From assembly GCA_943328715.2 (NCBI GenBank), contig CALQBB020000076.1:1-5680 (forward strand): a stretch of 5,680 bases of DNA, read 5' to 3'. Origin of the DNA: Polynucleobacter meluiroseus. Its GTDB lineage: Bacteria; Bacteroidota; Bacteroidia; Flavobacteriales_D; Crocinitomicaceae. A model generated the notes under the pieces. That model did no database searches. It was not told where the DNA came from and worked only from the letters and a program-made list of their open reading frames with translations. Below are positions 1 through 5,393 of this stretch, piece by piece. A program made the position numbers and the translations under genes. The stretch's first letter is position 1, and every line of letters begins with the position of its first letter.

Positions 1-880
1 ATTTTGTTTTCTGCATTCCCCGCGGATGTGCTTGAGCGTAAACGGCCGTAAGTTGCGCAAAAGAGTTGTGTGTATACACTTGAGTAGCTGATAAATTTGC
101 GTGTCCCAGTAAGTCTTTCAAGGTTTCTAATCCTGTTCCACGATTTAGTAAATGCGTGGCAAAGGTATGTCGAAGGACATGGGGACTTTTTTTATCGGAA
201 GTAGTGAGCGTTCCGAGTATGGCATTGATTTTTCGATAAACCAAAGTTGGATATAGGTCCTTGCCATTTTCACGGGTAAAAAGTTTCAGTGATTCAATGT
301 TCATCTTTGACTTCATCTTCCGAAACAACTGAATCGTTTGACTTAATTGATTAGAAATGGGGATTAAACGCTCTTTACTGCGTTTTCCGAGCACTTTGAT
401 GTGTTGCTCGCTCACATCTGAATCCTTTAGTCCGATAAGCTCGCTCAAACGAATTCCTGTTTGATAGAAAAGTTCGAACATCAGCTCATCGCGTACTCCA
501 TTAAAATCGGATGAAAAGAGCAGACTTGTTTTCGCCGGATCCAATTCGGACTCCTTCACAAAAACAGGTAAGCGTTTTTCGTTTTTTGGGCCTTGTATTT
601 TCGCGAGTGGATTACTTGTGATTTCGCCTTCTTTTCGCAGCCATTTAAAATAGGTTCTTAGGGAAGCTAATTTTCGATTGACGCTGCGATTACTTATTCC
701 ATCATCAATGAGCTGAACAATCCAACCGCGAATAAGAAAGGAATTTACTTCTTGAAAGTCTTTTTTTGAGGATATATCAGCAAAATCGATGAATTGCTGT
801 ATGTCGTGCTCGTATGCTCCAATGGTATGAGGAGAGTATCTTTTTTCAAAAGAAAGGTATTGGATGAAATGTTCGAGCAT
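1..880 (-). CDS. xerC: Tyrosine recombinase XerC/XerD type (3' end at window edge)
   Basis: Site-specific tyrosine recombinase, expected to resolve chromosome dimers at dif in the cytoplasm. The frame from the ATG at 880 is open for 293 codons to the edge. The last visible base (position 1) is T on the coding strand, which would fit a stop codon next, and about 293 aa is the normal family length. Residues 1-90 form the SAM-like core-binding domain (EKRYSPHTIGAY near residues 12-23). Residues 105-285 form the catalytic domain, with a complete set visible: R144 (TGIRLSEL), K166 (GKRSKER), H234 and R237 (PHVLRHTF), H260 (LLGHANL) and nucleophile Y269 (TQVYTH). The C-terminal motif LTAVYAQAHPRG is typical of chromosomal Xer proteins rather than phage integrases. 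An in-frame TAA 15 nt upstream rules out a longer protein. Choosing XerC over XerD is inference from the position beside rpsU. The gene follows the rpsU terminator directly, so its expression is puzzling. Confidence 0.93.
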   Translation of the reverse strand, partial: MLEHFIQYLSFEKRYSPHTIGAYEHDIQQFIDFADISSKKDFQEVNSFLIRGWIVQLIDDGISNRSVNRKLASLRTYFKWLRKEGEITSNPLAKIQGPKNEKRLPVFVKESELDPAKTSLLFSSDFNGVRDELMFELFYQTGIRLSELIGLKDSDVSEQHIKVLGKRSKERLIPISNQLSQTIQLFRKMKSKMNIESLKLFTRENGKDLYPTLVYRKINAILGTLTTSDKKSPHVLRHTFATHLLNRGTGLETLKDLLGHANLSATQVYTHNSFAQLTAVYAQAHPRGMQKTK

Positions 881-905
881 AAAAAAAGGAGCTTACGCTC
901 CTTTT
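881..905 (-). terminator. Intrinsic terminator of rpsU, abutting the xerC start
   Basis: Perfect 9-bp inverted repeat, AAAAGGAGC / GCTCCTTTT (884-892 and 897-905), with a 4-nt loop. On the minus strand the loop reads GTAA, a GNRA tetraloop, and the stem is followed by further T residues (7 in a row including the stem end) that run directly into the xerC ATG at 880. On the plus strand the loop would be TTAC, so the structure is best suited to minus-strand RNA. It lies 23 nt after the rpsU stop codon. The hairpin and U-run are seen directly; termination is inferred from the standard architecture. Confidence 0.88.
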
Positions 906-927
906 CAACGAATATTTTGAACAAATG

Positions 928-1119
928 TTACAATTCAGCCGACTGCATTCTTTGTTTGTAAGCAGCTCGTATGATTTCCTGGCGACGAGAAACAGATGGT
1001 TTAATAAACTCTTTGCGTCCACGCAATTGCTTCATCATATTTGTTTTCTCGTACTTTTTCTTGTACTTCTTCAAAGCTCTTTCGATGTTTTCGCCTTCTT
1101 TAATTGGAATGATCAACAT
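928..1119 (-). CDS. rpsU: 30S ribosomal protein S21 (bS21)
   Basis: Small-subunit ribosomal protein of 63 aa, the usual length in Bacteroidota. The N-terminus MLIIPIKEGENIERALKKY is the family signature. It is followed by a very basic helical stretch (KKYKKKYEKT, residues about 18-27) and the RGRKEFIKPS segment. The ATG at 1119 gives this conserved N-terminus exactly. In Bacteroidota, bS21 together with bS18 and bS6 holds the 3' tail of 16S rRNA and hides the anti-Shine-Dalgarno (established for Flavobacterium johnsoniae). The gene has its own promoter and terminator and so is probably mainly monocistronic. The leader upstream of the ATG contains no AGGAGG-like sequence, which is unexpected because strong Shine-Dalgarno elements on rpsU are reported as characteristic of the phylum. 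Confidence 0.97.
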   Translation of the reverse strand: MLIIPIKEGENIERALKKYKKKYEKTNMMKQLRGRKEFIKPSVSRRQEIIRAAYKQRMQSAEL

Positions 1120-1150
1120 ATGTTATAATTTACATTTAAACTTAGGTGGG

Positions 1151-1181
1151 CAAAGATAGGACATTAATCCTAATTCACAAA
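1151..1181 (-). promoter_or_regulatory. Bacteroidota-type promoter of rpsU
   Basis: On the minus strand a -33 element TTTG (1178-1181, at the end of a TTTTTG run) is followed by a 19-nt spacer and TATCTTTG (1151-1158), an exact match to the TAnnTTTG -7 consensus of the Bacteroidota primary sigma factor. Transcription would start roughly 5-7 nt further on, leaving a leader of about 25-30 nt before the rpsU ATG. The -33 box lies only a few bases past the acyl-CoA dehydrogenase stop codon. No terminator hairpin with a T-run is visible between the two genes, so some read-through from the upstream operon is possible. Confidence 0.85.
1157..1172. repeat. Small inverted repeat overlapping the rpsU -7 box
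   Basis: Perfect 5-bp inverted repeat TAGGA / TCCTA with a 6-nt spacer. It lies between the -33 and -7 elements, and one arm shares two bases with the -7 box. It could be a small operator or a chance palindrome; the arms are short, so confidence in a function is low. Confidence 0.3.
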
Positions 1182-1184
1182 AAT

Positions 1185-2324
1185 TTATTTCAATATTTCT
1201 CGAGAAATAACCAATTTTTGAATTTCGGAGGTTCCTTCACCGATTGTCATGAGTTTTGCATCGCGTAAGAATTTCTCTGCTGGATACTCTTTTGTATATC
1301 CGTAACCACCCATAATTTGCACCGCTTCATTCCCGCACTTCACAGAAACTTCAGAAGCAAAGTACTTTGCAAAGGCTCCCTCTTTGGTCATGTGTAATTT
1401 TTCATTTTTTCTATACGCTGCCTGAAACGTCAATAATTCTGCCGCTTCTAATTGGGTTTTCATATCAGCTAATTTAAATGCGATAGCTTGAAATTGCGCG
1501 ATTGGATGTCCAAACTGCTCACGCTCTTTCGCGTATTTCACGGATGCCTCATACGCGCCACGTGCAATTCCACAACTTAAGGATGCGATAGAAACGCGTC
1601 CACCATCGAGGATTTGCATGGCTTGTTTAAATCCTTCTCCAATATTTCCAATGACATTTTCTTGAGGAACGCGCACATTGTCGAAAATTAGTTCGGCTGT
1701 TTCACTGGCTCTTACACCAAGTTTGTCTTTGATTTTCACTGCGGAAAAACCAGGCATATCTTTTTCAATGATAAACGCAGTAATTCCATTTGAATCTAAT
1801 AATTCACCTGTACGCACCAAAATAACGGCAACATCACCACTTAATCCGTGTGTGATCCAGTTTTTTGCTCCGTTAATAATCCAGTCGTTTCCGTCTTTTA
1901 CGGCAGTTGTCTGCATGCGCATCGCATCCGAACCTGTATTTGCTTCGGTTAAGCCCCAAGCTCCAATAAATTCACCGGAAGCTAATTTCGGAAGGAATTT
2001 TTTCTTTTGTTGCTCGTTACCGTGGTAATAGATATGTCCTGTACACAAGGAATTATGTGCCGCAACACTTAATCCTATTCCACCACATACTTTTCCAAGT
2101 TCCATTAATGCTGTTGCGTATTCGAAATACGTAAATCCGGATCCACCGTATTCTTCCGGAATAAAAATACCGAGTAGTCCAAGTTCACCCATTTTTTTCA
2201 TGGTTTCAACTGGAAAATGCTCATCGGCATCCCATTGTTTATAAAAAGGTTTGATTTCCTTTTCTGCAAAATCACGCACCATCTGCGCGATCATTAGTTG
2301 GTTTTCGTTAAGAGAGAAATTCAT
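1185..2324 (-). CDS. Acyl-CoA dehydrogenase, short-chain type
   Basis: FAD-dependent acyl-CoA dehydrogenase that makes the trans-2,3 double bond in the first step of beta-oxidation and passes electrons to ETF; cytoplasmic. At 379 aa it has the full family length. The N-terminal helical domain covers about residues 1-115. The middle beta domain carries signature 1 (GLTEANTGSDAM, about 124-135) and the NGAKNWITHG stretch (151-160). The C-terminal helical domain carries KEREQFG (266-272) and signature 2 (QIMGGYGYTKEYPAEKFL, from 336). The catalytic base is E363 in IGEGTSEIQ, the position used by short- and medium-chain enzymes rather than isovaleryl-CoA dehydrogenase. Overall it resembles butyryl-CoA/short-chain enzymes, but the substrate cannot be fixed from sequence. 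The ATG at 2324 gives the standard MNFSLNENQ start and has A at -3 and -6, favoured in this phylum. It follows apt by 37 nt and is probably co-transcribed with it; the metabolic link is unclear. Confidence 0.94.
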   Translation of the reverse strand: MNFSLNENQLMIAQMVRDFAEKEIKPFYKQWDADEHFPVETMKKMGELGLLGIFIPEEYGGSGFTYFEYATALMELGKVCGGIGLSVAAHNSLCTGHIYYHGNEQQKKKFLPKLASGEFIGAWGLTEANTGSDAMRMQTTAVKDGNDWIINGAKNWITHGLSGDVAVILVRTGELLDSNGITAFIIEKDMPGFSAVKIKDKLGVRASETAELIFDNVRVPQENVIGNIGEGFKQAMQILDGGRVSIASLSCGIARGAYEASVKYAKEREQFGHPIAQFQAIAFKLADMKTQLEAAELLTFQAAYRKNEKLHMTKEGAFAKYFASEVSVKCGNEAVQIMGGYGYTKEYPAEKFLRDAKLMTIGEGTSEIQKLVISREILK

Positions 2325-2329
2325 GGTTG

Positions 2330-2351
2330 TTGATTGATGTTGATTGATGTT
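2330..2351. repeat. Tandem 10-bp duplication between apt and the acyl-CoA dehydrogenase
   Basis: Two exact adjacent copies of TTGATTGATG (plus strand) followed by a partial third (TT). They fill most of the 37-bp gap between the apt stop codon and the dehydrogenase start. On the mRNA they give an unstructured A/C-rich leader of ACATCAATCA units. This may be replication slippage in a spacer, or a leader that aids initiation without Shine-Dalgarno pairing. Confidence 0.7.
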
Positions 2352-2361
2352 TTAGCTTATT

Positions 2362-2892
2362 TCAATAGGAGATTATTCCATTAATATTTGATGAGTAATT
2401 CTTTAATTTTTCTTGTCCTTCTAGGAAACTTAGTTCTACTAGGAAGCTAAATCCGGCTACCTCTGCCCCACTCTTTTGAATCAACTCTGCTGCAGCGCTT
2501 GCAGATCCACCTGTGGCTAAAAGGTCATCGTGAATCAATACGCGTTGATTTGCTTGAACCGCATCGCTATGCATTTCGATAACAGCACTGCCGTATTCCA
2601 AATCATAGGCGTGCTTAATTTTATTGTAGGGAAGTTTTCCTTCCTTGCGGATAAGTATAAACGGAATGCCTAGTTTAATCGCCAACGGAAAACCAAATAG
2701 AAAACCTCTGCTTTCAATTCCGGCCACTGCGTCTAACTTCGCATCTTTATAGGTTTCCACGAGGTGATTAAGTACATCAGCGGATAATTCTGCATCCAAC
2801 ATAATAGTTGAAATATCCTTAAACAAGATGCCTGGTTTCGGAAAATCAGCCACATCTCGAATACATGTTTTTAGTCTATTTTCAATACTCAT
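2362..2892 (-). CDS. apt: Adenine phosphoribosyltransferase
   Basis: Cytoplasmic purine-salvage enzyme that converts adenine and PRPP to AMP and pyrophosphate. Length is 176 aa, normal for the family. Landmarks in order: FPKPGILFKDIS (17-28, adenine-side loop); AGIESRGFLFG (57-67); IRKEGKLPY (81-89); YDLEYG (96-101); and the type-I phosphoribosyltransferase PRPP-binding motif VLIHDDLLATGGSA (118-131), with the paired acidic residues D122-D123. The ATG at 2892 gives the expected short N-terminal arm. The gene begins only 2 nt after the stop codon of the upstream HhH protein, which implies co-transcription and probably translational coupling. The acyl-CoA dehydrogenase follows 37 nt later. Confidence 0.97.
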   Translation of the reverse strand: MSIENRLKTCIRDVADFPKPGILFKDISTIMLDAELSADVLNHLVETYKDAKLDAVAGIESRGFLFGFPLAIKLGIPFILIRKEGKLPYNKIKHAYDLEYGSAVIEMHSDAVQANQRVLIHDDLLATGGSASAAAELIQKSGAEVAGFSFLVELSFLEGQEKLKNYSSNINGIISY

Positions 2893-2909
2893 ACCTACAA
2901 AGATAGGTA
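2892..2909 (-). promoter_or_regulatory. Possible -7 box inside a small hairpin at the apt start (weak)
   Basis: The last codons of the HhH gene read TATCTTTG on the minus strand (2898-2905), the same 8 bases as the rpsU -7 box. They form the loop of a 6-bp inverted repeat TACCTA / TAGGTA whose last base is the A of the apt ATG. If used as a promoter, the mRNA would start at or next to the start codon (leaderless). No TTG lies at the expected -33 distance, so chance is the more likely explanation. Confidence 0.25.
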
Positions 2910-3785
2910 AGGTCTGACTTTTTCGAATGTTTCTTGGTCAATAATTACAGATTCACGTATTTCTTCAATGGATTTAAACCCTCCTTTTTGGATCCTCATT
3001 TTGACAATTGAATTCGCTTGATTCCAATTAAGGTATGGATGAGCCTGTAATTCTTCTGCACTTGCTTGATTAATAGAGAGTTTTCTAATTTTGGATGCTT
3101 CACAGCTTATTTGTGCTTCAATTTGCGCATATATTTCTGGTGTCATTTTCCAAACTTCAAGGATTTGCTCTTTTCGAACGAATCCCCCTAATTGTTTTTG
3201 GTATTTGATGATCTGTCGTGCGTAAAATGGACCGAGTCCCTTTATTTTCATCAGTTCCTCCTCGCTTGCTTCATTGGCATTCACGAGCGCAGGAGAACTT
3301 GTTCCTTGCGTCGGTAGTTTCTTTGTTGATTCACCTTCCTGCATAGGATATTGTGTGAAATCTTTAATGTTCTCGTATGTTTTTTTGGGGATAAACTTTA
3401 TTTTCTGCAGTTCCTCATTGGAATGTATCCCGCGTTTAGTGAATTTAAGTACGATGGAAGCCTGTTTTTCGCTCAGTCCAAATTGCATCCATTCTTCGCT
3501 AGAAAGTTCATTCGGATTAAAGGGCTTCGTTGGCTTTTTGAAAGTCCTTTTGGAATGAGGCCACGTTCTTTTTTTGTATTTCGCATTCAAGCCTTTAAAT
3601 TTTCGTGTTGAATCCCATCTTGGTTTCTCCTCGACAGGCAGCAGGATTAGTTTCGTCGCTGAATCATCCTTTTGAAGGAATAAGAAAAAACGTGGCGCGA
3701 AAATGATCAGAACGGAGGCTATTAATAACACCCAAATACCGCGTTGATGGCGGATAGACATATCAAATGGATTACCTTGAAACAT
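2895..3785 (-). CDS. ComEA-like membrane-anchored helix-hairpin-helix protein
   Basis: A 296-aa protein with a short N-terminus, one hydrophobic segment (about residues 17-37) that probably anchors it in the inner membrane, a basic proline-rich linker (about 55-88, many K/R), and three tandem helix-hairpin-helix units: about 89-144, 168-226 and 236-295. Only the middle unit keeps a classical hairpin (IKGLGPFYARQI, 181-192); the first (FGLSEKQA) and third (PYLNWNQA) lack the GxG. Units 2 and 3 open with the ComEA-style VNANEASEEEL and SINQASAEEL helices. ComEA proteins bind DNA outside the inner membrane during transformation, but the role of this longer Bacteroidota form is not established, so DNA binding is inference. 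An alternative start is M9 (ATG at 3761), which would keep the membrane segment. The gene overlaps nothing and ends 2 nt before apt. Confidence 0.85.
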   Translation of the reverse strand: MFQGNPFDMSIRHQRGIWVLLIASVLIIFAPRFFLFLQKDDSATKLILLPVEEKPRWDSTRKFKGLNAKYKKRTWPHSKRTFKKPTKPFNPNELSSEEWMQFGLSEKQASIVLKFTKRGIHSNEELQKIKFIPKKTYENIKDFTQYPMQEGESTKKLPTQGTSSPALVNANEASEEELMKIKGLGPFYARQIIKYQKQLGGFVRKEQILEVWKMTPEIYAQIEAQISCEASKIRKLSINQASAEELQAHPYLNWNQANSIVKMRIQKGGFKSIEEIRESVIIDQETFEKVRPYLSL

Positions 3786-3871
3786 GTGCGTTCAAAATTT
3801 AAGTCAAACAAACTATTCAAGTAATCTTTCCCCGAAAACTAAACGATGGAAATGCTAAAAAAGTATATCAA
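3786..3871. other. 86-bp intergenic gap before the HhH gene
   Basis: This AT-rich spacer separates the full-length permease stop codon from the HhH gene start. I see no convincing terminator hairpin. No exact TAnnTTTG box is present on the minus strand; the nearest are TAGTTTG (one base too short between TA and TTTG) and TAAATTTTG (one base too long). A promoter for the HhH-apt-dehydrogenase operon probably lies here but cannot be placed with confidence. Confidence 0.4.
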
Positions 3872-5308
3872 TTACCTCTTTTTTCTATCCGCAATGAAAT
3901 AGATTGGAATTCCTAGAAGGACAATCAGCAAGCCCATTCCGGCATTTCTTAAATCATAGACAAGCAAGTCAATGCATATCGCCAAGGTTACAAGGATGTA
4001 CAAAGCCGGAATAAATGGATAGCCAAATGCTTTGTATGGTCGTTCTGTATTCGGTTCTTTTTTTCTCAAAATGAAAATGCCGAAAATTGTCAGGATGTAA
4101 AACAAGAGACTTGCAAAGGTACTATACACCAGAAGGTCGCCATATTTACCAGACAAGCATAAAATACTTGCCCAAATTCCTTGAATCCACATAGCAACAC
4201 TAGGCACATTGAATTGATTCAATTTTTTCGCTTGCTTGAAGAAGAGTCCATCGGAAGACATTGCATAAAACAAACGTGATCCCGCCAAAATGAGTCCGTT
4301 ATTACATCCGAAGGTTGAAATCATGATTAATGCCGCCATCATGGAAATTCCGAGTCCACCAAAAATAACGGAAGCAGCACCTGCCCCAACTCGGTCATTT
4401 GCCGCGAACATAATTCCTTGTCCGATTGCATCAGTTGCCATCGGATCTCCTCCTTTTGGCAATAGTGCGAGGTATGCAAGGTTTGCCAAAATGTAAATGA
4501 TGGTCACAATGGTCGTTCCAAAAAACAGACTTTTTGGTATGTTTTTTTTCGGGTCTTTAATTTCTCCTGCAATAAACGTGACGTTATTCCATGCATCAGA
4601 AGAGAACAAAGAATTGATGATTGTTGCCCCTAAAGCGCCCATTAACGCGAACCCAGTTAATGGAATGGTGTCTAATGCTCCACTAGGTAATTGAACGGTT
4701 TTATAAGCGTTCCACATGTGATCAAAATTCTGTGTAAAAACATCGGTTTTTAATCCGATTGTCAGGCCTAGAACGATGAGTGCAAACAGGGCAAATAACT
4801 TTGCCGCTGTAAAAATCAACTGAAGGATTTTGCCATTTTGAACACCTCTAGAATTCAGGACGGTAAGGACCATAATACTACCAATTGCGACTAATTGTCC
4901 ATAGGAAACATTAACAATTGGTGTTTTCAAAAAGACATCATTCAATACCGGAAAGAAAACTCCTGCATATTTTGCGAACGCGACGGCAACCGCGGCAATG
5001 ACTCCTGTTTGAATGACCGTAAAGACTGTCCAGCCGTATAGAAACGACATCATTTTTCCATATGCTCGCTGAATGTAAACATATTGTCCACCAGCATTCG
5101 GCATCATTCCAGCTAGTTCACCATAACTCAGCGCGGCAAAAATGGTGATTAAGCCGGTGAGGATCCAAAGGACAATCATCCATGCGGCAGAACCAATATC
5201 GCGCATCATTGGAGCTGTTACAATGAAAATTCCTGAACCAATCATTGACCCAGCGACCAATAAGGTAGCGTCTAATAGTCCGAGTGATTGTTTTAATTTA
5301 GATTCCAT
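3872..5308 (-). CDS. APC-superfamily amino-acid permease (LAT-like)
   Basis: Inner-membrane amino-acid transporter of 478 aa with about 12 hydrophobic segments, the standard APC length and topology. TM1 carries the unwound substrate-site motif GSMIGSGIFI (20-29). The TM2-loop signature SYGELAGMMPNAGGQYVY (61-78) follows. TM6 and its cytoplasmic loop carry FSSDAWNNVTFIAGEIKDP (235-253) and a basic KKNIPKS stretch. Near the C-terminus the RPYKAFGYPFIP loop (423-434) is typical of the family. The pattern is closest to L-type/SteT-like exchangers; the substrate (neutral amino acids, or Ser/Thr exchange) cannot be read from sequence. The ATG at 5308 gives a short charged N-terminus before TM1 and has A at -3 and -6. 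The gene follows another APC permease, but a strong terminator lies between them, so they are probably not one transcript. No clear promoter is visible in front. Confidence 0.93.
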   Translation of the reverse strand: MESKLKQSLGLLDATLLVAGSMIGSGIFIVTAPMMRDIGSAAWMIVLWILTGLITIFAALSYGELAGMMPNAGGQYVYIQRAYGKMMSFLYGWTVFTVIQTGVIAAVAVAFAKYAGVFFPVLNDVFLKTPIVNVSYGQLVAIGSIMVLTVLNSRGVQNGKILQLIFTAAKLFALFALIVLGLTIGLKTDVFTQNFDHMWNAYKTVQLPSGALDTIPLTGFALMGALGATIINSLFSSDAWNNVTFIAGEIKDPKKNIPKSLFFGTTIVTIIYILANLAYLALLPKGGDPMATDAIGQGIMFAANDRVGAGAASVIFGGLGISMMAALIMISTFGCNNGLILAGSRLFYAMSSDGLFFKQAKKLNQFNVPSVAMWIQGIWASILCLSGKYGDLLVYSTFASLLFYILTIFGIFILRKKEPNTERPYKAFGYPFIPALYILVTLAICIDLLVYDLRNAGMGLLIVLLGIPIYFIADRKKR

Positions 5309-5331
5309 AGTAGTTCTGTTTAGTTAAAACA

Positions 5332-5362
5332 AAACTGTCCCCTCCTATGGAGAAGACAGTTT
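5332..5362 (-). terminator. Intrinsic terminator between the two permease genes
   Basis: Outer 8-bp repeat AAACTGTC / GACAGTTT and inner 4-bp repeat CTCC / GGAG around a 3-nt loop, separated by two positions on each side. On plus-strand RNA those positions would be CC against AA mismatches. On minus-strand RNA they are UU against GG, giving two U-G wobbles and a continuous 14-bp stem. A T-rich tail (TTTTGTTTT) follows on the minus strand. The asymmetry supports minus-strand function, as terminator of the upstream CAT-type permease, 31 nt after its stop codon. Confidence 0.85.
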
Positions 5363-5393
5363 CAATTTTATATCAATAAGTCCGAATGTTCGA

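Noticed and set aside
160..167. TACCTTTG (minus strand) as an internal promoter in xerC
   Set aside because: The bases encode the conserved HTFA of the catalytic motif, and no TTG lies at the -33 distance.
1..880. The tyrosine recombinase as a mobile-element or phage integrase
   Set aside because: The neighbouring gene is core ribosomal, the protein has chromosomal Xer features (length near 293 aa, C-terminal AVYAQAHPRG), and no att repeats or mobile genes are seen.
884..892. AAAGGAG in the rpsU terminator stem as a Shine-Dalgarno for xerC
   Set aside because: It is 17 nt or more from the ATG, is locked in the hairpin stem, and Bacteroidota ribosomes generally do not use Shine-Dalgarno pairing.
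925..1159. Two plus-strand frames of about 62-67 codons opposite rpsU
   Set aside because: They are antisense shadows of the conserved rpsU gene, with no recognisable family and low-complexity Phe/Leu-rich translations.
1678..2028. Plus-strand frame of 116 codons opposite the acyl-CoA dehydrogenase
   Set aside because: It lies wholly inside a well-supported gene on the other strand and its translation has no recognisable motif.
3274..3611. Two overlapping plus-strand frames opposite the HhH gene
   Set aside because: Antisense shadows in two frames of the same region; no family resemblance and no promoter or start context.
4114..4121. TACCTTTG (minus strand) inside the permease gene as a promoter
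   Set aside because: Deep inside a coding region with no sensible downstream gene start; the 8-mer is expected by chance at this base composition.
5340..5352. GGAGGGG (minus strand) as a Shine-Dalgarno for the full-length permease
   Set aside because: It is part of the terminator stem and more than 30 nt from the start codon.
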